Assembly: GCA_016720925.1 (NCBI GenBank)
Contig: JADKJR010000036.1
Coordinates: forward strand, 302,624-366,623
Source: Betaproteobacteria bacterium
GTDB lineage: Bacteria > Pseudomonadota > Gammaproteobacteria > Burkholderiales > Usitatibacteraceae
Direction of reading: 5' to 3'
Length of the DNA stretch: 64,000 bases
The notes under the pieces were generated by a model. The model had not been told where the DNA came from and searched no databases. It worked only from the letters and a program-made list of their open reading frames with translations. Every line of letters starts with the position of its first letter. The first letter of the stretch is position 1. The position numbers and the translations under genes are program-made. This document shows, piece by piece, positions 26,897 to 36,978 of this stretch.

Positions 26897-28183
26897 ATGA
26901 ACGCCTTCATTGCACTTGTCCGAAAAGACCTCAAGCTGTACTTCTCCAATCGCCGCGCGCTCATCATTACGCTCGCCGCCCCCATCGCCATCGCCGCATT
27001 CTTCGGCTCGCTGTTCGGTGGCGGCGACAAGGCAACCGCGCGGGTTCCCATCGCCATCGTCGATCAGGACAACAGCGCAATTTCGACGCAGATCATCGCC
27101 GGACTCAACAGCGATACGGCGTTGAGTGTGCAAGCCATGGAAAACGATGCCGCGATAGAGCAGGTCAGAAAGGGAAAGCTCCGCGCCGCCGTGATCGTGC
27201 CAAAGGGATTCGGCGACCAGGCCAGCCGCGCCATGTTCCGGCCGGGCGCCAAACCGGAAATCGCCATTCACTACGACCCGTCACAATCGATGGTCATGCC
27301 GATGGTGCGCGGGATGCTCACACAGCACGTCATGAAGGCGGTATCGCAATCGGCGTTCAGCAATAACTCGACCGTCATGACCGGGTTCCGCGGCGAGGTC
27401 AGCGCGAGCAAGAGCATTCCGGACGACGAGAAACGCGATTTGGTCGGTATGTTCGACAGCATCGAGCGTGTGCAAAAACGTTCGGCCGGCCCAGCGGGCA
27501 CATCCACGGGCGAATCAAAGTTGTCCGGCTTCGATATGCCCTTCACCACGCAGGCAAATGAGGTCACGTCCGCCAAGGAGCGCAAGTACAACAGCTACTC
27601 GCATTCCTTCGCAGGCATGAGCGTGCAATTCATCATGTTCATGGGCATCGACATCGGTATCGGTTTGTTGCTGACGCGTCGCATGGGCCTGTGGAAGCGG
27701 CTGCGCGCGGCGCCGGTGACCAAAACATTGCTGCTGGGCAGCACGGTGGCCAGCAGTGCACTCATTGCCATCATCCTGATGCTGTGCATTTTTGCAACGG
27801 GCATGGCGTTTTTTGGCGTACGAATCGAGGGCAGCGTCATTGGGTTCCTTGGCATGGTGGTCTGCTTCGCCATGCTGACGTCGAGCTTCGGCCTGCTGCT
27901 GGCCGCCATCGGCAACAATCCTGAAGCCACGCGCGGCTTGGCTATTTTCGCCACGCTGCTGATGGTCATGCTGGGCGGCGCCTGGGTGCCGTCGTTCATA
28001 TTTCCGGAGTGGCTGCAAACGTTGTCAATGTTCGTGCCGACGCGCTGGGCAATCGACGGACTCGCGGCAATGACGTGGCGCGGACTGGGTATCGATGCGG
28101 CGCTTGCGCCGATGGGGGGCCTGATCGTGTCGAGCGCGGTGTTGTTCGCGATCGCAATCTGGCGGTTCCGATGGAATGAGTGA
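26897..28183 (+). CDS. ABC-2 type exporter permease
   Basis: A 428-residue protein with an N-terminal helix (residues about 20-42), a large extracytoplasmic domain (about 45-235) and five helices in the C-terminal half, including RGLAIFATLLMVMLGGAWVPS. This is the YhgE/Pip-like or YbhR-like ABC-2 permease layout with an N-terminal KDLKLYFSNRRAL cytoplasmic motif. It pairs with the adjacent ATPase. A membrane fusion partner, common for YbhFSR, is absent nearby. Confidence 0.92.
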   Translation: MNAFIALVRKDLKLYFSNRRALIITLAAPIAIAAFFGSLFGGGDKATARVPIAIVDQDNSAISTQIIAGLNSDTALSVQAMENDAAIEQVRKGKLRAAVIVPKGFGDQASRAMFRPGAKPEIAIHYDPSQSMVMPMVRGMLTQHVMKAVSQSAFSNNSTVMTGFRGEVSASKSIPDDEKRDLVGMFDSIERVQKRSAGPAGTSTGESKLSGFDMPFTTQANEVTSAKERKYNSYSHSFAGMSVQFIMFMGIDIGIGLLLTRRMGLWKRLRAAPVTKTLLLGSTVASSALIAIILMLCIFATGMAFFGVRIEGSVIGFLGMVVCFAMLTSSFGLLLAAIGNNPEATRGLAIFATLLMVMLGGAWVPSFIFPEWLQTLSMFVPTRWAIDGLAAMTWRGLGIDAALAPMGGLIVSSAVLFAIAIWRFRWNE

Positions 28184-28301
28184 GGACACAAAGGATGCCC
28201 TGCGGCATGCTTTGTGCCATACGAAGCCGGGCGCGCCGGGACCGAAGGGATTTCCTGCTGAAATGGGGCGCGAGTTGCGCCAGGAAACGCGAGCGCGCCT
28301 G

Positions 28302-30410
28302 CTACTCTGGCGCCTCCACCAACCCTTTCTTCTTCAGCATCGGCATCACCGATGGTGCGCGGCCACGGAACGCGCGATAAGCCTCAGCGGGATCGCGCGT
28401 ATTGCCGGCGGAATAAATATGCTGCAGCAGGCGCTGTGCGACGGCGGGATCAAACGGATCGCCGGCTTCGACAAATGCCTCATACCCGTCCGCATCCAAA
28501 ACTTCCGCCCAAAGGTATACGTAATACTGCGAAGAATAACTGGTGCCCGCAAACAGGTGCCGGAAGTGCGGCAAGCGGTGACGCATGACAATGTCGCCCG
28601 GCATGCCGATTTCTTTCAATGCCGCCAACTCGAAGGCATGGGCATCGAGCCCATCGGTATTGGTCAAAGAATGGATCGCCAGATCGACCAATGCCGACGC
28701 GGTGTATTCCACCGATTCGATGCCCTGGTTGAAGCGCCGCGCTGTTTGTAGGCGGGCAACAAGCTCATCGGAAATGGCTTCGCCCGTCAAGTAGTGGCGC
28801 GCATGCCGCTTCAGCACTTCCGGCTCGGACAGCCAGTGCTCGAATATCTGGGAAGGCAGCTCAACAAAATCGCGCAGTACCTGCGTGCCGGAGAGGCGTT
28901 CATAGTGAACATTGGAAAGCAGACCATGCAGCCCATGACCAAATTCGTGGAACAGGGTGCGCGCATCGTCGAAGCTCAGCAGTGCCGGCTGACCCGGTGC
29001 GCCCTTGGCGAAATTATTGTTATTGACGATGATGGGCGTGATGCTGCCGCCAGGCTCATCACGATGCCTGCTTTGCAGCCGGAAATTGCTCATCCACGCC
29101 CCGCCGCGTTTGGTGGCGCGGGCGAAGTTATCGTGCAGGAATACACCGATGAGGCGGTCGTCGGACGCACGCACTTCGTACACCTTCACGTCGGGGTGAT
29201 AGCCCTTGACCTCGGGCTTGACAGCAAACGTGAGGCCAAACAGCCGATGCGCGCAATCGAACGCCGCCTCGACCATGCGGTCCAGCGAGAAGTATGGTTT
29301 GACAGACGCATCGTCCAGATCATAGCGAACCTGCCGCACCTTCTCGGCGTAATACCGCCAGTCCCATGGCTGCACCTTGAACTTCTGCCAGTCGCTGCCG
29401 TGCTCGGCATCCGCAAAGGCCTGTATGGCCTCACGCTCCTGGGCCGCGCGCGCCTTGGCCGGGCTCCACACTTGTTTCAATAATTCCGCTACCGCTTCTT
29501 TGGTGCGCGCCATCGTATCCGTGAGCGCGTAGTCGGCGTAGCAGGCATAGCCATGCAACTTTGCCTGCTCAAGGCGCAAAGCCATGATCTCGCGGATCAC
29601 CGGCAGGTTATCGTGCTCGCCTTCGGCCGAGATCGCGCCCTCGCCACGCGCGATCCATGCCGTAAAGGCGATCTCGCGCAAGTCGCGCCGCGTCGAGAAC
29701 GTCAGGAATGGGACGATCAGTGACCGCGACAGTGTGATCACATGCCCATTGATACCGCGTTCGATCCCCGCCTGCATTGCCGCGGCGCGCAGGGATTCCG
29801 GCAGGCCGGCCAGATCGTCTTCGTTTTCCAGCACCAATTGGTATTTCGCCTCGTCGGCCAGCACGTTCTGACTGAATAGTGTGGTCAGTTCGGCGAGTCT
29901 TTCGGTGACTTGGGCGTAGCGTTTTTGCGCGACGCCTGAGAGCCGGGCGCCCGCGCGGACGAAATCCAGATGTACGCGTTCAAGCAATCGCAACCGTTCG
30001 GCGTTGAGCGGGAGCTCCTTTCGATTCGCGTGCACTGCATCGACACGCTTGAACAATCCGTCATGCATGAAGATTTCATTGTTGTGTGCCGCAAGCGGCG
30101 CGGCCATCTCGCGTTCCACTGTCTGGAGTTCCGGTGAAGTGGCCGACGCCGTCAGGTTGAAGAACAGCGACTCAATACGCTTCAGCAGTCGCCCGCTGCG
30201 ATCAAAAGCGGCGACGGTGTTTTCAAACGTCGGCGCATCAACGGATTGCGCGATGGCATCAATCTCGCCGCGGTGCTCTCTTAACGCATGTGCGAATGCG
30301 GGAACGAAATGTCCGGCGCGTATATCCGCGAATGGCGGAAGCCCGTACGGCGTATTCCAGGGCGCGATCAGGGGGTTGGCCAGCAGATTGGGGTCGAGCG
30401 ACGCGTTCAT
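28302..30410 (-). CDS. dcp: M3 family peptidyl-dipeptidase (Dcp)
   Basis: I choose ATG 30410, with AGGAA just upstream; the product then starts at the typical NPLIAPWNTPYGLPPF. Zinc motif HEFGH lies at nt 28935-28949 in LFHEFGHGLHGLLSNV, followed by LSGTQVLRDFVELPSQ. The latter and the C-terminal SSQYYVYLWAEVLDADGYEAF favour Dcp over oligopeptidase A. The length of 702 fits. The enzyme removes C-terminal dipeptides from peptides; no signal peptide, so cytoplasmic. Its start is divergent from the secreted metalloprotease gene. Confidence 0.93.
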   Translation of the reverse strand: MNASLDPNLLANPLIAPWNTPYGLPPFADIRAGHFVPAFAHALREHRGEIDAIAQSVDAPTFENTVAAFDRSGRLLKRIESLFFNLTASATSPELQTVEREMAAPLAAHNNEIFMHDGLFKRVDAVHANRKELPLNAERLRLLERVHLDFVRAGARLSGVAQKRYAQVTERLAELTTLFSQNVLADEAKYQLVLENEDDLAGLPESLRAAAMQAGIERGINGHVITLSRSLIVPFLTFSTRRDLREIAFTAWIARGEGAISAEGEHDNLPVIREIMALRLEQAKLHGYACYADYALTDTMARTKEAVAELLKQVWSPAKARAAQEREAIQAFADAEHGSDWQKFKVQPWDWRYYAEKVRQVRYDLDDASVKPYFSLDRMVEAAFDCAHRLFGLTFAVKPEVKGYHPDVKVYEVRASDDRLIGVFLHDNFARATKRGGAWMSNFRLQSRHRDEPGGSITPIIVNNNNFAKGAPGQPALLSFDDARTLFHEFGHGLHGLLSNVHYERLSGTQVLRDFVELPSQIFEHWLSEPEVLKRHARHYLTGEAISDELVARLQTARRFNQGIESVEYTASALVDLAIHSLTNTDGLDAHAFELAALKEIGMPGDIVMRHRLPHFRHLFAGTSYSSQYYVYLWAEVLDADGYEAFVEAGDPFDPAVAQRLLQHIYSAGNTRDPAEAYRAFRGRAPSVMPMLKKKGLVEAPE

Positions 30411-30483
30411 GCAGGGAACTTCCTGAGGAAGGAATGAGAGGGGAGATTCTACACGTGGGGTATGCAATCGGTTGTGGCAGGAG

Positions 30484-30547
30484 CAAACACCAGCATTGGC
30501 GAGCCTTGCAGGGCTAAAAAGGCCTGAACACCGCGACAGTAGCGGGG
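30484..30547. repeat. Palindromic intergenic element, copy 5 (diverged)
   Basis: The left arm CAGCATTGGCGAG and a decayed right arm CCGCGACAGTAGC surround a GGGCTAAAAAGGCC centre. It lies in the 333-bp divergent gap before the metzincin gene. Nothing else was seen in that gap. Confidence 0.75.
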
Positions 30548-30743
30548 ATTCATGTTCCGTCGACATCGTTGCGGGGCTATCGGTACGCACTGATAGTCCT
30601 GCGCCGCGAGGAGGCATTCTCGGCCTTGTCGATCCGGCGCCCAAGCACCCCGCGGATGCTATGCTCCGAATTCATTAACGTCCGTCTATGTGCCTGCCGC
30701 TGCAATCATGTCAACTCTCTCCCCACACTACACGGATACCGCC

Positions 30744-33700
30744 ATGCAATCTTTCCGGAAGCCGGTGTATTTCTTTGCCATCGCCATCACAATGGCCGCG
30801 ACCGCGACCGCTGCAACCGCCAATGCGGCGACCGCGGATCTGTTTCGGCCAGCGGCCACGACGAATTCCACTAAAATCGTCCGCGCCGGTGCTGCCGTGG
30901 AACCTGAATTGCGGCGAACGCGAATTGTGCAACCGGACGTCGCGCTGCTGTCGCGCATGGCGTTGCAGATGGACGCGCTGGTTCCCGCGGACAGCACCGT
31001 TCGCCTTGGTTTCTTCGACGATGTATCGCTGGTTGTTGAATTCAATGCGACCGTGCGTGTCGGTGGCAGCACGGTGCTTACCGGAGTTGTGCCCGGCATC
31101 CCCCGCAGCGCGGCGACCTTCGTTGTGAAGGAGGGCGCAGTGGTTGGTAACGTGCATACTGCAGGACTCCTGTATCAATTGCGGTTCCGTCAAGTGGACG
31201 GTGCGACGGTTCACGAGGCGCGCGAAATCGACCCCTCGTTGTTTCGCGACCACGACAAGAACTACGACGCGTTTGTGCAGCAGGAAGCAGAGCGCGTGCG
31301 AAAGGCTCCTCCTGAGGGTGCTGCAAAGGCGAGCGTCGAAGTGAGCGCGGCCGACGACGGTTCGCTTGTTGACGTGCTGGTGGCTTACACGAGCGCCGCG
31401 CGCAACGGAGCGGGCGGTGCGGCGGCCATCGTTTCGCAGATAGAACTTGCGGTGGCCGAGACCAATCTGTCTTACCAGAATAGCGGCGTCGTACATCGCT
31501 TGCGGCTGGTTAAAACGCTGGAAGTCGATTACACCGAGACCGGATCCTCGTCCACCGATCTCACCCGCCTGCGCGCGAAGAACGACAAGATGGCCGACGA
31601 AGTGCACGCGTATCGTGCCGCCTATGGCGCCGACATCGTCAGCCTGATTGTCGAGCGTATGGACGACGCCTGCGGTATCGGTTACCTGATGACGAACGTG
31701 GCGACCAGCTTCGCCAGTTCGGCGTTCAATGTGGTGGCACGCGGATGCGCGACCGGTATCTACGCGTTCGGACATGAAGTTGGGCACAACATGGGACTGC
31801 GGCATGATGTGTATGAAGACCCGGGCACGACACCATTTCCGGACGCGCATGGCTACGTTGAGCTGGGTGCCCGTTTTCGCACGGTCATGGCATACAACGA
31901 TGCCTGCATCGCGCAGGGATTCAGTTGCCGCCGCACCGCGAATTTCTCCAATCCGGACATCCTGCTTGAGGGTGTGCCCACGGGACTGACGGCCACTGCC
32001 AACGCAGTACGCGTGCTGAATAGTACGCGTACGACCGTGGCCGGCTTCATCCCGGCGCTGGATCTCAGCAACGGTGGGCCCATTCTGTTTTTCAAGACCA
32101 GCTATTCCGGCACCGAGGGGAACACAGTGCAATTGAGTGTCGAGCGGCTCACGGGAGCCCCAGGCTCGGCGTCGGTGCAATACAGCACGGTTGCCGGCAC
32201 CGCCGTGTCAGGCACGGATTTTGTTCCGGCATCCGGCACGATCACGTGGGGCAACGGGGATTTCGCGCCCAAGAACATCACCGTTACGCTGCTGCAGGAT
32301 GAACTGGTCGAACCAAGTAAATCCTTCACGGTGGTGTTGAGCAATCCCGTGGGCGCGATCCTCGGCGCAAACAGTACGGCGACGGTGACGGTTCTCGATG
32401 ATGAAGCGGGTGTGTTCCCGCCGGGCTGCGTGGTGCCCGCCGGATGGAACGACAATGTCGACGGTTCGCGGCTCGGCTGGATCGCCAGCACGGACAATGC
32501 CGGTGAGGGCCGCTGCAGTCTCAAGTCAGGTCCGATCGGTGATTCGGGCAGCAACTCGATCAAGGTTTTGTCCCGCGTCTCCGTGACCGGGAATTTCCTT
32601 GCCGGAACCGTTCGTTTCGCACGCCGTGTTTCCAGCGAGAACACTTTCGATTGTTTCCGCTTCATCATCGACGGCGTCCAGCAGGATGTCGGCGGACAGT
32701 GTTCCGCGAGCGGCGGCATTGGCGCCTCCGGCGAGGTGCCGTGGGGCAGCGTCGAGTTCCCATTGAGCGCGGCGCGGCATACGTTGACTTGGTCCTACGA
32801 AAAAGATGCCAACACGGCCGACGGTGAGGACGCCGTCTGGATCGACGATGTGCGATTGCCGCAAGAAGGCATTTTGCTGACAGTCACGAAATCGGGTAAC
32901 GGCAGCGGGACGATTACGTCCACGCCGGGCGGGATCAGTTGCGGCAGCAGTTGCACATATGTGGCGCCAGCAAATTCGTTGGTCACATTGACCGCGACCG
33001 CCACGGCAAGCGACACATTCACCGGTTGGTCGGGCGCCTGCGCGGGAACCGGGTCATGCACCATCACACTGGACGCGAGCAAGCTCGTGACAGCCACCTT
33101 TGATGCGGCTCTCGGCAGCAAACCGCTCGATTACACCGACCTGTGGTGGGGAGGCGAATCCGAGAATGGCTGGGGTATATCGATCACCCAGCACACGCCG
33201 TCCGACGTGCAATTCAATGCCTTCTATGTCTATGAAGCCAACGGCACGCCGACGTGGTACGTCATGCCCGGCGGCACATGGAATTCCAACTTCACGGCCT
33301 ATACCGGCGCCCTTTACCGGCCGACAGGCTCGCCGCTGGACAAATACAACGCGAGCCAAATGGTGGTCGGCGCATCGGTGGGTAATGCCACGCTGACATT
33401 CATCAGCGCCACAGCGGCGACGGTCAGCTACACCATCAATGGCATCAGCGCGAGCAAGAACATCGTCCGTCAATCATTCGGTGTGCCTGCAACGGTGGCC
33501 GGGCTCAAGGTCGGCGACCTCTGGTGGGGAGGCGCCACCCAGAATGGCTGGGGCGTATCGATTGCGCAGCAATTCAACACGCTTTTCGGCGTCTGGTACA
33601 CCTACGCTTCAAATGGGCAGGCAACCTGGTATGTCATGCCTGGCGGCAACTGGTTCGGCAACACTTACATTGGCAACCTGTACTCGACGACCGGTTCGCC

Positions 33701-33902
33701 GTGGCTGGGCGCAGCGTACAACCCCGGCACATTGGTGGCCACAGCGGTCGGCAGCCTGACCCTCAAATTCACGCCGGATGCAGCCGGAACGGCGTCATCG
33801 AGCGCGCTCATGACGTACACCTTCAATCCCGCCACGCTACCTGGCGGTGGTTTTGTCTCCGGTTACACGCAAGACAAGAGCATTTCGCGGCAGGGTTTTT
33901 GA
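30744..33902 (+). CDS. Large secreted metzincin metalloprotease with Calx-beta and C-terminal repeats
   Basis: I choose ATG 30744, where MQSFRKPVYFFAIAITMAATA gives a signal peptide; earlier starts at 30690 or 30708 bury it. A prodomain-like region is followed by a metzincin zinc motif HEVGHNMGLRHD (first His about residue 344), with a likely Met-turn in FRTVMAYND. Then come a Calx-beta domain (about 455-560), a cysteine-containing beta-sandwich, a glycine/threonine-rich bacterial repeat (SGNGSGTITSTPGGISCG) and two tandem C-terminal domains of about 110 residues, each starting DLWWGG and containing NGWG and TWYVMPGG. It is probably an extracellular protease; its targets are unknown. Confidence 0.88.
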   Translation: MQSFRKPVYFFAIAITMAATATAATANAATADLFRPAATTNSTKIVRAGAAVEPELRRTRIVQPDVALLSRMALQMDALVPADSTVRLGFFDDVSLVVEFNATVRVGGSTVLTGVVPGIPRSAATFVVKEGAVVGNVHTAGLLYQLRFRQVDGATVHEAREIDPSLFRDHDKNYDAFVQQEAERVRKAPPEGAAKASVEVSAADDGSLVDVLVAYTSAARNGAGGAAAIVSQIELAVAETNLSYQNSGVVHRLRLVKTLEVDYTETGSSSTDLTRLRAKNDKMADEVHAYRAAYGADIVSLIVERMDDACGIGYLMTNVATSFASSAFNVVARGCATGIYAFGHEVGHNMGLRHDVYEDPGTTPFPDAHGYVELGARFRTVMAYNDACIAQGFSCRRTANFSNPDILLEGVPTGLTATANAVRVLNSTRTTVAGFIPALDLSNGGPILFFKTSYSGTEGNTVQLSVERLTGAPGSASVQYSTVAGTAVSGTDFVPASGTITWGNGDFAPKNITVTLLQDELVEPSKSFTVVLSNPVGAILGANSTATVTVLDDEAGVFPPGCVVPAGWNDNVDGSRLGWIASTDNAGEGRCSLKSGPIGDSGSNSIKVLSRVSVTGNFLAGTVRFARRVSSENTFDCFRFIIDGVQQDVGGQCSASGGIGASGEVPWGSVEFPLSAARHTLTWSYEKDANTADGEDAVWIDDVRLPQEGILLTVTKSGNGSGTITSTPGGISCGSSCTYVAPANSLVTLTATATASDTFTGWSGACAGTGSCTITLDASKLVTATFDAALGSKPLDYTDLWWGGESENGWGISITQHTPSDVQFNAFYVYEANGTPTWYVMPGGTWNSNFTAYTGALYRPTGSPLDKYNASQMVVGASVGNATLTFISATAATVSYTINGISASKNIVRQSFGVPATVAGLKVGDLWWGGATQNGWGVSIAQQFNTLFGVWYTYASNGQATWYVMPGGNWFGNTYIGNLYSTTGSPWLGAAYNPGTLVATAVGSLTLKFTPDAAGTASSSALMTYTFNPATLPGGGFVSGYTQDKSISRQGF

Positions 33903-33983
33903 GTCCTGGCTAATATCGTTGAAACTTGTGAAACGGCATTGATCGTCGTGGTGTACCTTCGTGGAGCGAGTGTTCGTGGAGTC

Positions 33984-34050
33984 AAACTCCAGCACCGGTG
34001 AGCCTTTCGGGCCACAAATGGCTGAAAAGCCGCGACAGCTATAGAGGTTT
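33984..34050. repeat. Palindromic intergenic element, copy 6
   Basis: The left arm CCAGCACCGGTGAGCC and a right arm CCGCGACAGC surround GGGCCACAAATGGCTG. It sits 80 bp after the metzincin stop. The rest of 33903-34293 contains no gene that I can support. Confidence 0.8.
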
Positions 34051-34293
34051 AGGTCGTCTCCAACTATGGCGAATTGAATTCGTGCATCATGAGCACTCGC
34101 CTTGAAAAGCGTCGCGACAGCAGATTCGACACGCCAATAATTCCTGAATCAACGGCACGTCGTAGAAAATCGATATTTGCAGGCCGCCAATTTGTACGAA
34201 AATACGAAGGTGGTGACAGGTTTCGCGCTGTCGGGTGAGCGCGCACATTTGTTTTCCCGTTTGGTTTATTACTCATCCATTGGAGATTCCAAC

Positions 34294-34560
34294 ATGATTC
34301 AACGTTCAAAACTGGCCACGGCCGCTCTTGGTGCCGCCTTGGTCAGTCTGCTTGCGGCATGTGCCACATCGGCGACCGCGCCGTCGTCCAAAGAATCCCA
34401 GGTCATTGCACAGACGCAGTCAAAGGACCGGGCCGACGAGGGAGAGACCATTACAGGAAGCCGCATTCCCCGCAAGACGACTGACCGTATTGTTCGGCGC
34501 GTGGATGCGGTGGAAATGGAGCGCGAGCGTCCGCCAAGTCCCGGGCCTTCATTTAACTGA
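34294..34560 (+). CDS. Small lipoprotein with ITGSRIPR motif
   Basis: GGAG precedes ATG 34294. The 88-residue product begins with a lipoprotein signal (lipobox LAAC, Cys about 22). The mature part is short and charged and carries GETITGSRIPRKTTDRIVRRV. The ITGSRIPR stretch resembles the conserved segment at the start of many TonB-dependent receptor plugs, unusual in a free-standing small lipoprotein. It could be a receptor-associated peptide or chance similarity. Function unknown. Confidence 0.75.
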   Translation: MIQRSKLATAALGAALVSLLAACATSATAPSSKESQVIAQTQSKDRADEGETITGSRIPRKTTDRIVRRVDAVEMERERPPSPGPSFN

Positions 34561-34624
34561 TCACCCGCGCGGCGGGCATCTCGCGCAATCGTGAATTGGT
34601 TGCCGCGGTGCCCGGATGAGGCGC

Positions 34625-35659
34625 CTACTCGGTTGCAGAGTCCGGTTCCAGCACCGTATAGCCTCGTGCCCGCAGCTTTGCCAGGTATCCATCCGCTGCG
34701 ACCATGCGTGTGATGGGTAAAGTTGCCAGCGTGACCATGTTTTTTGCGAGTGCCGCATCCGCTGCAGTCAGCCAGGTATTTTCAACTTGCGCGGCGATAT
34801 CTTGCATGCCGAGGGTCTTCATGAATGAAGCGTTGCGTATGGCTTCCTCGCAAGCCGCCCGCTGGTCGGTCGCGGGCAGCTTGCGAATCGCATCAATGTC
34901 ACCCTTGGCCCAGGCATTGGCGCGCGTTCGCATGGCATCCAGATCGTTCTCGATACGCTCAACGGTCTTCGCCAGGCAATCGAGGTCGGCGAGCCGCGAC
35001 GATTTGAGCTGGTTTATCGCGGCGCGCGGCTCACTGATCGCCGGGTAATACGAGACGTCGGTCGTTTTTACTTTGTGCTTCTTTGCTGCGTCGCTAATCG
35101 CCGTCCAGACAGGGTTGTTTGAGGTCATTCCCAATTCTTCGATGGCCCTCCGATACAGGTGCAACGCTGCAAACATCGGACGCCAGCGCTCGATATCGTT
35201 TTCTTCGTCGTCGATCTTGTATTCGCCGATGTATTTGTTGCGCAGTAATAGCCAGCGTTTGTAAAGATCGGCGGGCACGACGTCGCGGAGCGTCGCGCCA
35301 TCGGGATTCTTGCGGGCATCCATGGCGGAGGGAATGAGGAACAGTGCCGTGAAGAAGCCAATCTGTTTGGTGGAAACCGAAACGGATGGCTGGGTGAGGA
35401 CTTCCTGCGCTTGCGCGACGATTGCCTCAACGCCTTTGGCGCGCCACGTCATTTTTTTCGGAACGGGCGTCTGGGTGCCGACAATCCACAGCACATGATC
35501 GCCTTTTGATACCCGCCACATGCCTGGACCCGGTTGCTCGCCGCTGACGATCATTTTTTCCAGGACAACTGGCGCCGGCGTATGGTCGGACTGCGCGTTT
35601 GCGGGTCCAATGCCGGGCACACAGAGCGCACACGCCATCATGAACATGCGGATTTGCAT
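34625..35659 (-). CDS. TraB/GumN family protein
   Basis: GAGGAG lies 6 bases before ATG. A signal peptide ends at ANA-QS (about 23). The start of the domain reads MWRVSKGDHVLWIVGTQTPVPKKMTW, the TraB/GumN pattern in which the usual GT-H motif is GTQ here. A second conserved region, AAQVENTWLTAADAALAKNM and DGYLAKLRARGYTV, closes the fold. TraB proteins are proposed metalloproteases related to Tiki; replacement of the usual GxxH His by Gln may mean loss of metal binding. Periplasmic, 344 residues. Confidence 0.8.
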   Translation of the reverse strand: MQIRMFMMACALCVPGIGPANAQSDHTPAPVVLEKMIVSGEQPGPGMWRVSKGDHVLWIVGTQTPVPKKMTWRAKGVEAIVAQAQEVLTQPSVSVSTKQIGFFTALFLIPSAMDARKNPDGATLRDVVPADLYKRWLLLRNKYIGEYKIDDEENDIERWRPMFAALHLYRRAIEELGMTSNNPVWTAISDAAKKHKVKTTDVSYYPAISEPRAAINQLKSSRLADLDCLAKTVERIENDLDAMRTRANAWAKGDIDAIRKLPATDQRAACEEAIRNASFMKTLGMQDIAAQVENTWLTAADAALAKNMVTLATLPITRMVAADGYLAKLRARGYTVLEPDSATE

Positions 35660-35816
35660 TGTTACTCCTCACGAGGACTGCTTGTTTTTGTAGTCTACAG
35701 ACTAAGCAAAGGCGGCGAAGTTCAACGATGCCATGGCGATAGCGGATTGCATGCAGGCTGAAGCAAAGCTCGTACAGGTTTCTTCATCGCAGGGTTTTGC
35801 GATTAAAGTATGGGCC

Positions 35817-36293
35817 ATGGACCCGTGGAAATCCGAGAGCAATCCTGGCAAGCAGACGGCGCTGGCGCTGGGATGCATGGTGACTGGCATTGTCTTGGTC
35901 GTCGGCTTCCGGCACTTTCATGGCCCGGGCATGACGAATAGCCTGGCAGGGTTTCTATTGGGAATGTTCCTGCTGGTCATCGGCGCCGCCGCTTTCCTCG
36001 TAAAAGGGAAGCAGACGGTAATTGTCGATCCAAAAGCGCGCCGCATTGTGATTGAGGACTCGAACGCGCTTGGAACAAAGAGACGGATGATTCCATTCGT
36101 CGATATCGTTGATACCGGTATCGGGTATCTCGGCAAGCGGTCCAACCTGGTCAACTTTTACTACATCGTCCTCAAGCTTCGAAATGGCGACAATTACTCG
36201 CTGTTTGCACCGGGACGATTTTTTGAGGGCGCGTCGGACCGGTCCGCGATGGAAAGCCGGCGGCAGCGCCTTGAGGTATATCTCAGGCAGTAA
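35817..36293 (+). CDS. Hypothetical membrane protein with two helices
   Basis: I choose ATG 35817, since the product then begins DPWKSESNPGKQTALALG ahead of the first membrane helix. There are two helices (about 16-33 and 42-60), then a cytoplasmic domain with KQTVIVDPKARRIVIEDSN and FYYIVLKLRNGDNYSLFAPG. The strand pattern resembles small PH-like domains found after two-helix hairpins in bacterial membrane proteins. Function unknown. Confidence 0.65.
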   Translation: MDPWKSESNPGKQTALALGCMVTGIVLVVGFRHFHGPGMTNSLAGFLLGMFLLVIGAAAFLVKGKQTVIVDPKARRIVIEDSNALGTKRRMIPFVDIVDTGIGYLGKRSNLVNFYYIVLKLRNGDNYSLFAPGRFFEGASDRSAMESRRQRLEVYLRQ

Positions 36294-36326
36294 CGTGGCG
36301 TGTTGCGGCGATAAAAACCCGTGTTT

Positions 36327-36725
36327 TCAATCGTTCCAGGAAAGGTCGTTCGACGCACAGTTCAAGGCGATGTGCTTGTTCGATTCACAGCCTTTGATGG
36401 TCTTCCATCGGTCATTCTCGGTGGTCCAACCGAGGCGCGTTCCGGGTGCGGTATCAGGATAAGCGCCAACCCGCCGTTGCGCCAGTTTGCGCATGGAAAA
36501 CTCTGAAAGGATCGGGCGGGAATCCTCGGCAGAAGATTGGTGGCGGCTGCCAGTCTGGCCGTTTGTAGTCACTGAATTCGACAACTCGTCGTCGTACGCA
36601 TGCGCCCTTGCAGGACGAACCAGATCGGCAGCGTGTTTGCGGGGAGCCTGTCCCAGCATTTCATCTACTCTTGCAGAAAGCGACTTGGCAACGGTTGTTG
36701 GTTCGATTTTGGGAACGAGATACAT
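36327..36725 (-). CDS. Hypothetical protein
   Basis: A perfect AGGAGG (36734-36739 on the minus strand) lies 8 bases before ATG 36725, which is the main support. The 132-residue product starts YLVPKIEPTTVAKSLSARVDEML and is hydrophilic throughout, with many Arg, Asp and Ser. No signal peptide, helix pair or family was recognised. It is flanked by plus-strand genes. Confidence 0.5.
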   Translation of the reverse strand: MYLVPKIEPTTVAKSLSARVDEMLGQAPRKHAADLVRPARAHAYDDELSNSVTTNGQTGSRHQSSAEDSRPILSEFSMRKLAQRRVGAYPDTAPGTRLGWTTENDRWKTIKGCESNKHIALNCASNDLSWND

Positions 36726-36978
36726 CAAAGTGGCCTCCTGATGCAGGGATCCATGACGGACTAGCCACTTTATCGGCGCGCAAGGCAATTACTTGACCGG
36801 TGGGAAAATGCGTAACTAGACGGACTCCGGGTAGCGCTTGAGGTGCTTTCAAAAGAGGCCGCGCACGAACTCTGTGTGCAAACTCAATGGCGAATCCTTG
36901 AGGTATGTCAAAAACTGATTACATAACGAGCGCAAACTCTTTCGTTGCAAACAAATTCAGCCAACAGGAGACTTCAGC

